Positions 1 through 8,906 are shown, counted from the stretch's first letter. The stretch is 59,982 nucleotides of DNA from Leisingera sp. NJS204 (GCF_004123675.1 NZ_CP035423.1:1-59982); one strand, 5' to 3'. The notes: generated by a model from the sequence alone, not told the origin. Program-made: numbers and translations.

Positions 1-20
1 CCCTGGATCATTACGCACCT

Positions 21-275
21 CTAGTCTGCAGAGCCAAACAGCTCCTGAATGGATTGACTTCTGGACTTCCGGTTTTCAGTCCTTTGCGCCTCTGCTGCGT
101 TTTTGCAGTTTGCTTCCAGTTGAGCCGCATCGGTGATCTCACATTTGGACAGCATCGTTGCTCTTTCGTCGGGGTGTTGAATGTAGAATTCGACGGTCTT
201 GTTCTCCTCACCTTTGCAGGCGCTGAGCAGAGGTGCAGACACAACGGCTAGAAGGATTAGAGCTTTATTGGTCAC
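21..275 (-). CDS. eexN: EexN-family entry-exclusion lipoprotein
   Basis: Small (84 residues) lipoprotein with signal peptide and lipobox ending LLSAC. It is followed by the EexN pattern: a TVEFYIQHPDER segment and two further conserved cysteines around an asparagine/alanine-rich stretch. EexN proteins in VirB-type plasmids reduce uptake of a second copy of the same plasmid. The start overlaps the virB5 end by about 10 bp and the stop lies just before the virB6 start, so it is translated within the virB operon. The assignment rests on motif and position; EexN proteins are variable in sequence. Confidence 0.85.
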   Translation of the reverse strand: MTNKALILLAVVSAPLLSACKGEENKTVEFYIQHPDERATMLSKCEITDAAQLEANCKNAAEAQRTENRKSRSQSIQELFGSAD

Positions 276-972
276 TGAACATATTCCTTATGGCGTCGCT
301 TCTCGCTTCGCGGTTTTGATTTCTGATTTCCCGATTGCGTTGCTCTTCGACTTTGGTTTGGGCCTCTTGCAACATCGCCAGCCCTTGTATCCGGTTGGTG
401 TCATTTTGGAGCATGGCGGACTCCACTTGCAGACGGGTTTGCAGAGCGTTGATTTCCTTTTGCGTGGACGCTCCGCCAATTTCCTGTCGCAAGCGTTCCA
501 AGCCGGTCAGCCGATCATCGGCGGACTGCACGATGCGATCCCCGATCGCTGCATCACGGGCCGATTGTGCACCGATGCGGTCGAGTTCCTGGCGATAGAA
601 ATCTTCGGCAGAAACTGCGTCTGAAGTCACCCGAGTGTGTTCCAAGAAGTCTTGCGCAGCACCAGACAGATCGCCAAGTGCGTTCAGGTCGATATCGAGC
701 GAGCTTGCGATTTGCATCGCGTCAGGACCCAGCAGCTCCCGAACCTGGGGGTTGTTCAAAGCCGCGGCAATATCAGCCATGTCTGTGAGGCCATTCACTG
801 AATCGTAAAGGCGTTTGGCTTCTTCCAGTTCCTTGACCATCTGGGCGATTTCTTGAGCGAACTCTTGCTTCGCATTGGCGATGGAAGCCGCGTCGATAAC
901 CGGCACACCGCCAGCAAAGGCGGGCTGAGCGAAGGCAAGGACGGAAAGCAGCAGTGCAGCCTTGATTTTCAT
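265..972 (-). CDS. virB5: VirB5, minor pilus component
   Basis: Secreted T4SS protein of 235 residues. It has a clear signal peptide (start MKIKAALLLS, cleavage near AFA-GG) and a long alpha-helical, Gln/Glu-rich body. This is the usual form of VirB5/TrbJ-like proteins, which sit at the pilus tip. Its ATG overlaps the virB4 stop by four bases (969..972), so the two are translationally coupled. It is followed by eexN and virB6, as in other VirB operons. Sequence conservation in this family is low, so order and architecture carry much of the call. Confidence 0.9.
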   Translation of the reverse strand: MKIKAALLLSVLAFAQPAFAGGVPVIDAASIANAKQEFAQEIAQMVKELEEAKRLYDSVNGLTDMADIAAALNNPQVRELLGPDAMQIASSLDIDLNALGDLSGAAQDFLEHTRVTSDAVSAEDFYRQELDRIGAQSARDAAIGDRIVQSADDRLTGLERLRQEIGGASTQKEINALQTRLQVESAMLQNDTNRIQGLAMLQEAQTKVEEQRNREIRNQNREARSDAIRNMFSDQ

Positions 973-3326
973 GACAAGTCCTTTCGTTTAATGTGGAAAA
1001 TGGGAAGCCATTGTGCAGGGTCTGGGTGTTGCGTCCTGATGTTGTTCATCAACTTGGTTTCTTCGGTGCGCCCGGAAAGAACGGCCAAGGCATCATCCTG
1101 GCCACGCAGATCCAGTTCACAAACAACCGAGTTCCCGCCCTGTTTGATCAGGAATTGACCGATAGACAGCTCATTTCTGACGATTTGGTACTCGCGCTTG
1201 GTTAGACCAAATTCCTGCGTCAACTCGGTTTCATTTGCCTTTTCGTTGGCAAAGAAAATCTGAGTTGCGCACTGTTCAATGACAGTCCGGGCAATCGGGC
1301 TGTTCACGACGTCGGAAGTCGATTGCGTTCCCGCAATAACAATCCCGTTCTGTTTACGAATAACCTTCAGCTTGTCTTTGACGAAATCCACAAAGAAATC
1401 GTCGGCCAGGGCTTTCCAAAACTCATCAATGACAATGGCAATGCGCTGCCCGGTGATCAGCTGTTCTACCCTCTGCATCAGGTACATCATCATTGGGTTG
1501 CGGATCGTGGGATCGTCTAGGAAGGAGGTAATATCGAAGCCGATAAGAGTATCCTCAAAGCCGATTTCATCCCGATCATTGTCGAATACCCATGCCAAAC
1601 GCCCATCGTCAGCCCATTTGTTCAGGCGGTTGCCAATGTCGTCTGCTTCACCCGAGCCAAAGCCGATCAGCTCCCGCAGCACGGAAACAGAACGCTGTTC
1701 CTGCGGCACATTTCCGAGACCATTTATGGCCGCTTCGATCCGCGCGTTATCGTCTGCCGTGAACGGATGCTGCGGGTCTGAAAGCATCGCTTTTGTCAGG
1801 GCTACAAGAAATGCTGCATTGGCAGGCGTCAGATCCAGTGCTTTAAAAGGAGCGCACCCGGTGCGTTCACCTGTATGAAGGGCGAGATATGTGCCACCGG
1901 CAGCGCGTACAAAGATTTCGCCGCCCCGGTCTTTGTCGAACAGAACGCGCTTAACCTTGAGCCTTTCAAGCTGGGACAGGGCGTAGTTTATGACGACGGT
2001 TTTGCCAGATCCAGACGGGCCGTAGATCGCGGTATGCCCAAGATCACCAACATGGAAGTTGAGATAGAAAGAGCTGTCCGCACTGGTTTTCAGCTTGGCG
2101 ACAGCCTTGCCCCAACGGTTTCCGTCTCGATGCCCAGTAGGGTAGTTGTGAAGCGGAGAAAGGGCTGTAAAGTTGCGACTGGTCATAAGGGCAGGGCGCA
2201 AACGCTTGGAATGATTGCCTGGAAGCTGAGCCCAAAACGCGCTTTCAATGCCCAGATCTTCACGCGCCACAATCGCACCTGAGTTAGCCAAGAGGTTGCT
2301 CGCATCTGACACGCTTGCCCGGAGAGCCTTGAGGTCATGACCGAAGATCAGAAGGGACATATTATGTTCGCCCATGACGAAGTTGCCTGACATGAGATCA
2401 TCCCGTGCAGTTCTCAGCTCGTCAGCTTGTGATACGGCATCATCCCCTGCATTCCGCATACGGCCTTCTTTGAGCTTGATCGTTTTGATCGCCTCAGAGC
2501 GGGCCACACATCGGAAGGACTGCGACAGAATGAATGTAAACGGCGCAGTCAGTAGATCGCTCAGCATGGTGGGGCGGGTGGTCGAGGGATATTCGTTGAC
2601 GCCGAACATAGCGCCGAAAGTGGAATCCGCCGGGTTCCGGATTTCCAGTGCTTCACGGCCAAAAATCACTCTGTCGGTGTAGATGGCTGAACCAATGTTT
2701 CCCCTGACCAGAGGTGTTAGTTCGTAGCGGCCAGTAATGAGTTGGCGCAATACGCTCATAGGTTCAGAGCAGACAAAGCCATGCTCGCTGTTCACCAACC
2801 CAAGCCTACGAGCACCATAACGCGAAAGGTTTTTGACAAGAACAGCCGTTTTATCTTCGAGCAGTTCAAGCATGTCCTGATCCGCTTCGATCTGGCTCTT
2901 CCTGGCTCGCTTTACGCCTGTGGCAAACCGCGAGCCCGCCAAGCCGCGCGGCTGCATATAGATGGTGAGATAAATATCATTCCGGTACAGGCGTTTCCCT
3001 TGGATTTGCTCGCGGTAGGCGTTGTCGAGCCAATCAGAAAATTCAGAGGAGAACTCGCCGTCAGGATAACTCGGATCTTCGCTGCGGATGATGTGCGAGT
3101 AGATAATGACATTATCGTCAGCGATATTGCGGATGTGATGGTTCAGCCCGTCGTGAAGCGAGTTGAGGCCGCCCGTATCCGCCGTGCGGAACGAGGCACC
3201 TTCAATCTTGAGCATCTGAAATGCACCACGATTGGCGGTGATGATGGTGTGTTCATCGGCATGGCGCACGAACGGTAGGTAGTCCGTTGCCGTAATTTCC
3301 CGTTTCAATGCGCGGTTGAAGCCCAT
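969..3326 (-). CDS. virB4: VirB4, T4SS ATPase
   Basis: The largest VirB ATPase, 785 residues, which powers pilus assembly and substrate transfer at the inner membrane. Walker A reads GPSGSGKT at about residues 436-443. A Walker B segment IVIDEFW lies near residue 640, inside the conserved C-terminal motor domain. The N-terminal half carries the CagE/TrbE/VirB domain. The length is normal for the family. It touches virB3 upstream (shared base 3326) and virB5 downstream (ATGA overlap), so it is an internal gene of a tightly packed operon. No frameshift or missing motif is seen. Confidence 0.97.
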   Translation of the reverse strand: MGFNRALKREITATDYLPFVRHADEHTIITANRGAFQMLKIEGASFRTADTGGLNSLHDGLNHHIRNIADDNVIIYSHIIRSEDPSYPDGEFSSEFSDWLDNAYREQIQGKRLYRNDIYLTIYMQPRGLAGSRFATGVKRARKSQIEADQDMLELLEDKTAVLVKNLSRYGARRLGLVNSEHGFVCSEPMSVLRQLITGRYELTPLVRGNIGSAIYTDRVIFGREALEIRNPADSTFGAMFGVNEYPSTTRPTMLSDLLTAPFTFILSQSFRCVARSEAIKTIKLKEGRMRNAGDDAVSQADELRTARDDLMSGNFVMGEHNMSLLIFGHDLKALRASVSDASNLLANSGAIVAREDLGIESAFWAQLPGNHSKRLRPALMTSRNFTALSPLHNYPTGHRDGNRWGKAVAKLKTSADSSFYLNFHVGDLGHTAIYGPSGSGKTVVINYALSQLERLKVKRVLFDKDRGGEIFVRAAGGTYLALHTGERTGCAPFKALDLTPANAAFLVALTKAMLSDPQHPFTADDNARIEAAINGLGNVPQEQRSVSVLRELIGFGSGEADDIGNRLNKWADDGRLAWVFDNDRDEIGFEDTLIGFDITSFLDDPTIRNPMMMYLMQRVEQLITGQRIAIVIDEFWKALADDFFVDFVKDKLKVIRKQNGIVIAGTQSTSDVVNSPIARTVIEQCATQIFFANEKANETELTQEFGLTKREYQIVRNELSIGQFLIKQGGNSVVCELDLRGQDDALAVLSGRTEETKLMNNIRTQHPDPAQWLPIFHIKRKDLS

Positions 3327-3655
3327 CAGTCGATTTCCTCAATTTTGTAAGTACGCTTGAGCCTTAGAGGGGAGGGGGACGAACCGCCCCAGTGGGAGCG
3401 GTTTCGGCACTTTGCTCCTGTATCGAAAAAGCGAAACAGAACCCGAAAAGCGTTCTGGTCGCGCTTCACGACGAAATGCGAAATCACCAAGAGAGGAACA
3501 GCCAGAACCAGATAAAAGATTGAATCACCGATGATCATGGCAAGTCCGCCGACGAACACGGAGATAAATGCGGCTTCCAGCGGAACACCGAACACCATAG
3601 CTGGACGGGTCAGCGCCAGGTACAGCTTGTCTTGATTTAGCCGTTCCTCTTCCAT
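3326..3655 (-). CDS. virB3: VirB3, T4SS inner-membrane protein
   Basis: Short inner-membrane protein of 109 residues with two adjacent hydrophobic segments (about residues 15-60) and a basic C-terminus, the usual VirB3/TrbD form. VirB3 associates with VirB4, whose gene starts at its stop codon. It starts six bases after the virB2 stop. Position and topology make the call; sequence motifs in such a short protein are limited. Confidence 0.93.
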   Translation of the reverse strand: MEEERLNQDKLYLALTRPAMVFGVPLEAAFISVFVGGLAMIIGDSIFYLVLAVPLLVISHFVVKRDQNAFRVLFRFFDTGAKCRNRSHWGGSSPSPLRLKRTYKIEEID

Positions 3656-3660
3656 GGAGA

Positions 3661-3951
3661 TTACGCGATGATCAGGTCAAGGATTTCGCCGGATGCGAAA
3701 ATCACGATCACGCCGACAATTACTTGGCCGGTCCGGCGCATGTCGATCACGTTGAACATGTACAGGGCGCCCACGATCATAACCGCAATCAGAGCCAGCG
3801 GGCGGCGGGCACTATTGAATTCATTCACCACGTTGTTCAGGAAGTCGGTAAAGCCTGCGGCTGCGGCCGGGCTTGTGAAGCCGAGCAGAAGCACCAGAGC
3901 GATGCTCAGGGGGGCGCCCATCCGGTTTGTAAATGAGGCGATGGATTTCAT
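3661..3951 (-). CDS. virB2: VirB2, major pilin
   Basis: Prepilin of 96 residues: a long signal sequence ending in an Ala-rich stretch (AAAA-GF), then two hydrophobic helices joined by a short loop containing arginine. This is the VirB2/TrbC pilin architecture. The mature subunit forms the conjugative pilus. It lies between virB1 and virB3 in the standard order, with a ribosome-binding site (AAAGGAAAG) before the ATG at 3951. Confidence 0.94.
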   Translation of the reverse strand: MKSIASFTNRMGAPLSIALVLLLGFTSPAAAAGFTDFLNNVVNEFNSARRPLALIAVMIVGALYMFNVIDMRRTGQVIVGVIVIFASGEILDLIIA

Positions 3952-3964
3952 AGGATCTTTCCTT

Positions 3965-4660
3965 TCAGTTGAATATAAGAGCGGAAGAATTTGAGCCGGA
4001 GGTGAACACGTCCCAGGCGGGGGTGCTGTGTGCTGGTCCGGTGACCTCGACAGTTCGAGTTTGGTTCACTTTGGGCGCCTCAACGTCCCCACCCATCACG
4101 CGCTCAACGTACCCGTTGGTGAAGCCGCGAGTGAAAGTGCCGGTGTTGTAGGCAGACAGCGCCTGATGCAGTGCCGTTTGAGGATCGGAACCCTGCTTAC
4201 GGGCGCGATCATACCCATCCCGTAAAACCGCCTCGGCAGCCGTTAGGTTGGTGCAGGAGTCAAACACGGTCTCGACAGTTAGATTGAGCCAGCCCAGGTT
4301 GGCGTTGTTGATCTGCCCCAAGCCCATGTCAATAGAATGGCCTTGAGCAATAAGCTCACGAGAGATCCGCGCGGCTTCCTCCTGGGATTTCGGGCTGTAG
4401 CTCTGGCGATTTGCCCCGTTCACGCCGATAGCAAACCTGTTGAAGCCGCTTTCGGCCCGAACAATCTTCGCCATGATTTCGGGCGCTACCGAGGGTGCGC
4501 AGTTTTCAGCCAGAACGCGAAATCTATCCGACGGGATTTTCTCGGATGCGGCGGGCGAGTTCAGGCAGGTGACAGCAAATCCGCTAGCTGCCAGGATCCG
4601 TGTTGTTTTGAGCAGAAGCCAGCGGCCCGGTAATAGCTTTGATGCGGCCTTTGCCGTCAA
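3965..4660 (-). CDS. virB1: VirB1, lytic transglycosylase
   Basis: Periplasmic muramidase that opens peptidoglycan for the secretion channel. The SLT signature is clear: catalytic Glu in RAESGFN, GLGQIN, and ALSAYNTG. The open frame extends to 4873, but the upstream part has no secretion signal and lies inside another gene. A TTG at 4660 gives a basic N-terminus followed by a hydrophobic stretch (RILAASGFAVTCLNS) and a 231-residue product, normal for VirB1. That start overlaps the upstream hypothetical gene by 77 bp and lacks a strong ribosome-binding site, so it is my inference. The function is secure. Confidence 0.9.
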   Translation of the reverse strand: MTAKAASKLLPGRWLLLKTTRILAASGFAVTCLNSPAASEKIPSDRFRVLAENCAPSVAPEIMAKIVRAESGFNRFAIGVNGANRQSYSPKSQEEAARISRELIAQGHSIDMGLGQINNANLGWLNLTVETVFDSCTNLTAAEAVLRDGYDRARKQGSDPQTALHQALSAYNTGTFTRGFTNGYVERVMGGDVEAPKVNQTRTVEVTGPAHSTPAWDVFTSGSNSSALIFN

Positions 4661-4967
4661 CTTTGATGGTTGAAATCGTGTCGTCCTCATGGACCACGAG
4701 TTCGCTTCCGTCACCGTATTCCCGGTGGTGCTTGTACAGGCCCGGCCAAAGCGAGAATAACCGCTTATTAACTCCGCCGCCTGCGTAACGAACGGAGATA
4801 AGGGCTTCCTCAGCACCATCTTCGAGAATGTACGTGCACGTATATCTAGGGGAGTTGGAACGGCCAAGGTCATAATAATCGTACCTGCAATGAAACTTGG
4901 CGTTCTCTTTCAGTAGCTTAGCCACATCGTTGATTGAGATCACGCCTTCTGCCCTTTTACTATTCAT
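4584..4967 (-). CDS. Hypothetical protein, first gene of the virB operon
   Basis: A soluble protein of 127 residues that I do not recognise. It has no signal peptide or membrane segment. The N-terminus (VISINDVAKLLKENAK) looks helical, and the rest alternates short beta-like stretches. The ATG at 4967 is preceded by AGAGGACGGCC, a good ribosome-binding site. It is the first gene of the virB operon and overlaps the virB1 start, so it may be a regulator or accessory factor of transfer. That role is inferred from position only. Confidence 0.7.
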   Translation of the reverse strand: MNSKRAEGVISINDVAKLLKENAKFHCRYDYYDLGRSNSPRYTCTYILEDGAEEALISVRYAGGGVNKRLFSLWPGLYKHHREYGDGSELVVHEDDTISTIKVDGKGRIKAITGPLASAQNNTDPGS

Positions 4968-5240
4968 GGCCGTCCTCTGAATTTCAGTGCGGCCTTACCA
5001 TACCCTTTGTCCCATCCTTGTAAATCAATGTCAATTGCAATTTTTATTTTCGCATATGGTTTCAAAATTTGTTACACGCTCTTGTGTTCAAAACTGTCCA
5101 CTGTTGCAAATTTCGTTCTTGTGGGCAACAAGTGGATGTGGCTTCGTTTGTGGCCTAGCGTCAACCTGCCGGTTAGCGCTCTTTTAAGCTTTATTCAACC
5201 TGCAATTTTCATGTAGCGGTTGCGGTGCCTGGAGGACGGT
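4968..5240. promoter_or_regulatory. Divergent intergenic region between the virB operon and the plus-strand replication-region genes
   Basis: A 270-bp gap, visibly AT-richer than its flanks, with leftward virB genes on one side and rightward genes on the other. It must hold the promoters for the transfer operon and for the 5241 gene. I could not pick out confident -35/-10 pairs or a clear operator palindrome. Confidence 0.45.
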
Positions 5241-5933
5241 ATGACACCCAAAAAACTCACAAGACGCCTTGTCATGAGCTGCCTATTGGCTGCTGGACTT
5301 GTGACTGGAAGCGGTAAAGAAACGTTGGCTGGCCCCGGCGGCGCACCCATAGATTGCGCCATCCTGCTTTGCTTGGCTGGCGGCTGGCCGTCTTCTCCTG
5401 AGTGCAGCGCCGCACGGGCTGAGTTTATTCGCCGGATCACGCCTTGGCCGGTCGAACCGCCACTTCAAATTTGGCGCTGTCCTCTTGGGGCCTCCGCGCC
5501 GTCTCCCGCAAAACCGGGCTTCCGTTCAAGGATTTTTGAAGCGGCGATGCGCAGTTCAAGCGCTGCCTCCATACTCCCACCCCTGCGCAGCCCTTCACCC
5601 GAACAGATTGCGGCCCAGATCGTCCAGGCGAACCAGGCCGACATCGACATTTCGGGTCAAGAGTTCAACTTTGTACGCTCGATCCGCGTCTATCATGTTG
5701 AGTTCACTGTTCGGAAGGAGCGGGATTACTGCGGTGAACACGACGCAACCCGTGTCGGAACCTATGGACCGCAGGGCGAGTTTTCATGGAGCGGGTATTC
5801 AGCCAAGTCAGTTCCAACCTACGTCATGCCTCGCGTCCAGGGGTGTCCCGATGGACGTGGCCGAGTTCGAGCTGTAGGCGTCGAATGGAAAGACTACGAG
5901 GGCAACATAGGTTCAGAGTTGGTACGCTACTGA
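5241..5933 (+). CDS. Conserved secreted Cys-rich plasmid protein (TrbM-like N-terminus)
   Basis: Exported protein of 230 residues. The start at 5241 is chosen because GGAGG lies six bases upstream; the upstream TTG at 5220 has no such site. The signal peptide is KLTRRLVMSCLLAAGLV. The mature N-terminus has DCAILLCLAGGWPSSPEC, which resembles the Cys-rich start of TrbM/KikA-type conjugation proteins, then a WPVEPPLQIWRCP segment. The C-terminal part (from FVRSIRVYHVEF) is a separate beta-rich region with two more cysteines. A role in transfer or surface function is plausible from its place between virB and repC, but not shown. Confidence 0.72.
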   Translation: MTPKKLTRRLVMSCLLAAGLVTGSGKETLAGPGGAPIDCAILLCLAGGWPSSPECSAARAEFIRRITPWPVEPPLQIWRCPLGASAPSPAKPGFRSRIFEAAMRSSSAASILPPLRSPSPEQIAAQIVQANQADIDISGQEFNFVRSIRVYHVEFTVRKERDYCGEHDATRVGTYGPQGEFSWSGYSAKSVPTYVMPRVQGCPDGRGRVRAVGVEWKDYEGNIGSELVRY

Positions 5934-5942
5934 AACCCTATC

Positions 5943-5989
5943 TAGTGGGCTGCCGGCCACCACTCACGAAAGTTTGCGGTGGCCCACTA
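5943..5989. terminator. Inverted repeat after the 5241-5933 gene
   Basis: TAGTGGGC (5943-5950) and GCCCACTA (5982-5989) pair, and the inner GGCCACC/GGTGGCC extends the stem. There is no long T-run after it. It begins nine bases after the stop codon, so a termination or mRNA-stabilising role is likely. Confidence 0.5.
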
Positions 5990-6061
5990 CGATCTGTTAA
6001 GTTTATTCATAAACCAACAACAAGAATCAAAGGAGCAGAAACCACCCCCCTAAAAAACCAG

Positions 6062-6095
6062 AAACCCCCGCAAGGCGGACCTTACGAGGGGGTTT
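6062..6095. terminator. Hairpin AAACCCCC / GGGGGTTT upstream of repC
   Basis: AAACCCCC at 6062-6069 pairs with GGGGGTTT at 6088-6095, with A-rich sequence before and TTTGGT after. The arrangement could terminate on either strand. It lies in the otherwise gene-free 5934-6256 interval and may shield repC from upstream transcription. Confidence 0.45.
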
Positions 6096-6256
6096 GGTAG
6101 AACCAGAGAGCGCCAACTCTCATGTAGGACCAACAAGTTTCACCTACGGTTTTACCATTCCTCTGACAAAGCAGGCAAGCAAAAAACGCAGTTTTGCGAA
6201 CAGAGAAAATTTGCCTGCTGGTTCAGCCTCGCAGAACAAAAGACGAGGACAGAGGA

Positions 6257-7459
6257 ATGAACGAGCAGTATTATCCAGCTCTGCCGCAAGGGTGGCAGCG
6301 GAGCCATGTTGAAGAACTACTAGACGACATAGCACCGGCAATCGGCTTGGGTGCCAAGCGCCTCAAGGCGCTGCGGCACATGATGAAACGAACCAGACCC
6401 AGCGACTGGACGTCTAACGCCACAGAACCTGTCTATTTTGGGACCCAGGCTGACACGGCTTATGCGTTGGGTAAGACTGAGCGCGCGCTAAGAAATGACG
6501 AGTACATCCTTGAAGCCGTGCATGGTCTGATCGAGAAGAGAGTGAAGGCCAATGGTAGCCGGTCATTTTACGGGCAATGCGGGATCATCTTTTCCCGCCT
6601 GATTGACCTAGTACCTAGCTTGATCGAATTACGAGAACGCCTCATGGCTAACCATGCGCGGATGCGCGAGCTGGTTCAGCTCCGCAGCACCTACCTGCGG
6701 CATATGAAGCGCCAGATCGAGGCCGCGTCACCGGAACTTGCGAGGTCTACAGACTATTGGGCTGTTACTGAGACCTTTAGCCAATGGCCGCACAGCTCTA
6801 AGCTGCGAAGCATGGCGCTTGACGACTTGGAAGCCCATGTTTCGGATTGTCGGAAGCTTTGTGGACAGGTCGACAGTCTGATTGAAACTTGCGAGGATTC
6901 TTCCTGTCAGGCGGAAGAAAACTTCCGGTCCTTATTACAAGAAAACACTAAAGACTCATCTGTAAAATGTAATGCAGGCATCCACAAAAGGACCTCGGGC
7001 AAGCCCTCGGACACAAGCTTCTCTGACGCTGGGCCTGCAGGCCCAGCGAATTGCTTAGAAAGTAAGCATGTGGTTTCGCCGGAGGTGTTCAAGTCGAGAT
7101 TCTTGAACACCTTGAGCCCTCAAAAGCTCTTTGGCCTCGCTAGCGAAGACATGAAGTTGCACATTCAGGCTCATCAGGGCGCACGGGATAAGGTCCGCAT
7201 GTTGGACATTATCGAAGCCGCACAAGACCTGAAACCTTACCTGGGGATCAATCACAGTGCCTGGGTGGCGGCTGCTCACGCTATGGGACCAGAGCAGGCA
7301 GCGGTCTGCGTTCTGATCATTGATGCAAACCGCAATCACCCTACCCATCCGGTTAGAAACCCAGGCGGTGCGCTCCGGGCAATGCTCAAGCAGTTCCGCC
7401 GTGAAAAGCTCAACCTAGTAGGGAGCCTAATCGGGCTTTCGCGGCGGTGCGGTTCGTAG
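6257..7459 (+). CDS. repC: Solitary RepC-type plasmid replication initiator
   Basis: A 400-residue protein with the RepC layout. The N-terminal winged-helix part contains the conserved CGIIFSRLIDLVPSLIELRERL-type stretch (about residues 103-125). A long charged helix (MKRQIEAA region) follows, then a low-complexity linker and a C-terminal domain with NPGGALRAMLKQF. RepC initiates replication in repABC plasmids, and solitary RepC plasmids are known in Rhodobacteraceae. No repA/repB pair is adjacent, and the partition genes are 40 kb away. The ATG at 6257 is preceded by AGAGGA; the frame opens earlier at 6194 without a ribosome-binding site. It is the only replication initiator I can find. Confidence 0.85.
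   Translation: MNEQYYPALPQGWQRSHVEELLDDIAPAIGLGAKRLKALRHMMKRTRPSDWTSNATEPVYFGTQADTAYALGKTERALRNDEYILEAVHGLIEKRVKANGSRSFYGQCGIIFSRLIDLVPSLIELRERLMANHARMRELVQLRSTYLRHMKRQIEAASPELARSTDYWAVTETFSQWPHSSKLRSMALDDLEAHVSDCRKLCGQVDSLIETCEDSSCQAEENFRSLLQENTKDSSVKCNAGIHKRTSGKPSDTSFSDAGPAGPANCLESKHVVSPEVFKSRFLNTLSPQKLFGLASEDMKLHIQAHQGARDKVRMLDIIEAAQDLKPYLGINHSAWVAAAHAMGPEQAAVCVLIIDANRNHPTHPVRNPGGALRAMLKQFRREKLNLVGSLIGLSRRCGS
6928..6988. other. Candidate oriV: AT-rich stretch inside repC
   Basis: In repABC plasmids the origin lies in an AT-rich stretch in the middle of repC. Here the segment around CTTATTACAAGAAAACACTA is clearly AT-richer than the rest of the gene and codes for the interdomain linker. 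I see no iterons. This is an inference from the family rule plus composition. Confidence 0.35.
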
Positions 7460-7472
7460 AAGGACGACGACT

Positions 7473-7835
7473 ATGGACAAGATTCCTTTGATCTTAGCAG
7501 TTATCTGGGCGAATTCGGCCGGTGCTCAGGAAGCCTGTATCGAGCCTTTCCGTCCAGACACGGAGTATCTGGCTGACGGCGGTTTCACTCCGGAGGAAAT
7601 GCGTGAAGAGTTCCGGACCTACTTTTCCGAGGTCGAGGATTATCTGAATTGTCTGAACAGTTCCGGCGCGCGGATCCGCCAGGAGGCGACCGCGGCCGCT
7701 CAAGACTATAGCCGCGTTTTAGATCGCCACCCTGTCAAACCAGGTCAAAGAATTGAACAAGAGCCGGTTCCGCGCGTGGAGCTGAGCGAGAGCGGAACGC
7801 TGTTTTTGGACTACGAGGCGGAGTGGCTGCAATGA
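7473..7835 (+). CDS. Small periplasmic protein, unknown
   Basis: A 120-residue protein with a short signal peptide (MDKIPLILAVIWANSAGAQ). The acidic mature part has three cysteines and an FTPEEMREEFRTYFSEVEDY helix. It starts 13 bp after repC behind AAGGACGACGACT and ends in an ATGA overlap with the nuclease-like gene, so the genes are likely cotranscribed. I do not recognise the family. Confidence 0.68.
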   Translation: MDKIPLILAVIWANSAGAQEACIEPFRPDTEYLADGGFTPEEMREEFRTYFSEVEDYLNCLNSSGARIRQEATAAAQDYSRVLDRHPVKPGQRIEQEPVPRVELSESGTLFLDYEAEWLQ

Positions 7836-8386
7836 TCAAATGGGGGGTGACGATCCGGGCGAGCGGCGCCTGCTTGGCGCTGTTGGGAGGGCTTTTGTTT
7901 ATTGCGCCCAATGTCGAACCGCTGGCCGGCGGAAAGAGCTATGGCCCGTTTGTACCGAACATCATCGATGGCGATACTATTGGAAATGGGGCGGAGCGGT
8001 TTCGGTTGGTTGGTGTCGATAGCTGCGAAATGGGGCAGCCCATCAAGTTTCCAGACCAGGAGGGCGAGCTGAATTGCGGCTACTTCGCCCGCGCTTTCGT
8101 GGAAGAGTTTATCAGGGATCAGGAGGTCACCTGCTACGATCAGGGCGCGCGCAGCTATGAAAGGATTGTAGCTCGATGCTTTGTCGGCGGCGGCTGGCCT
8201 TCAATGAAGACAGACATAGGCGCGTTCGCAATTTATTCTGGCTGGGCCGTACCGACGGAACATGCCGGTGCCATGTTTCAGGCGCGTTACCTCATGGAGT
8301 ACATGATGGCTAGGTTCGCGCGGCGCGGTACTTGGAATGGCTCAAGTGTTCTTCCCTCAGTCTGGCGCGCGGCGAACAAATCTTAA
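7832..8386 (+). CDS. Thermonuclease-like (SNase fold) exported protein
   Basis: A 184-residue protein with an N-terminal hydrophobic anchor (about residues 8-28) followed by an SNase-like core. IIDGDTI and FRLVGVDSCE match the beginning of staphylococcal-nuclease-like domains, and YERIVARCFVGG fits the second active-site region (Arg retained). The N-terminal residue I expect from the family (Arg before L in the RLxGID motif) is present. The start at 7832 overlaps the previous stop as ATGA. Plasmid SNase-like proteins are common and their substrate is usually unknown, so I give no role in transfer. Confidence 0.75.
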   Translation: MIKWGVTIRASGACLALLGGLLFIAPNVEPLAGGKSYGPFVPNIIDGDTIGNGAERFRLVGVDSCEMGQPIKFPDQEGELNCGYFARAFVEEFIRDQEVTCYDQGARSYERIVARCFVGGGWPSMKTDIGAFAIYSGWAVPTEHAGAMFQARYLMEYMMARFARRGTWNGSSVLPSVWRAANKS

Positions 8387-8402
8387 CCCGGAGATGATCA
8401 CA

Positions 8403-8906
8403 ATGACTTGGTTACGTGTAAAACTAGCAGCCAGAGCGATTTCCCGCATGGGCGGTGGGACTAGATTTTTCTGGGGAGGCTTCGTGGGCCACCATCGCAT
8501 TATGATGCTGATGTCCGCCATTATTGTTTTCTATATGACGGTTGTGCTGATCGCTGATTTTCCTGAAATGCGCGCCTGCCTAGAAACTAATCAGCCCTCT
8601 CATTGCATCATGCCAATGTATGAGGCGATCATATTGGATGCCTCTGGAATTATCATTTTCCTTGCCGTATTGGGTTTCGCCCTCGGCGTCGCTCTTGAGT
8701 GCGTGATCAAGCCGATAGCTAAAACCGTCACCATCTCTCAGGAATTAGAAGCACTTGCGGCGGAAGGTGTTCCAGAAGCGGCCCAAGCACTTGCGGAACT
8801 GCATGACGAACGCGGTGCCGACGCTCATGCTTTTTTGTGGCGACAGAAGGCCGCGGATCTTGGTCACCCAACAGCTATAAAGCAGCTTAAAGGTGTAGAA
8901 GGCTAA
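8403..8906 (+). CDS. Two-TM inner-membrane protein with Sel1-like C-terminus
   Basis: A 167-residue protein with two hydrophobic segments (about residues 30-50 and 75-100). A soluble C-terminal part reads EGVPEAAQALAELHDE and ADLGHPTAIKQL, spaced like Sel1-type repeats. I chose the ATG at 8403, about ten bases after CCGGAG; the ATG at 8394 lies too close to that site. It follows the nuclease-like gene closely and is the last plus-strand gene before the inverted stress operon remnant. Function unknown. Confidence 0.65.
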   Translation: MTWLRVKLAARAISRMGGGTRFFWGGFVGHHRIMMLMSAIIVFYMTVVLIADFPEMRACLETNQPSHCIMPMYEAIILDASGIIIFLAVLGFALGVALECVIKPIAKTVTISQELEALAAEGVPEAAQALAELHDERGADAHAFLWRQKAADLGHPTAIKQLKGVEG

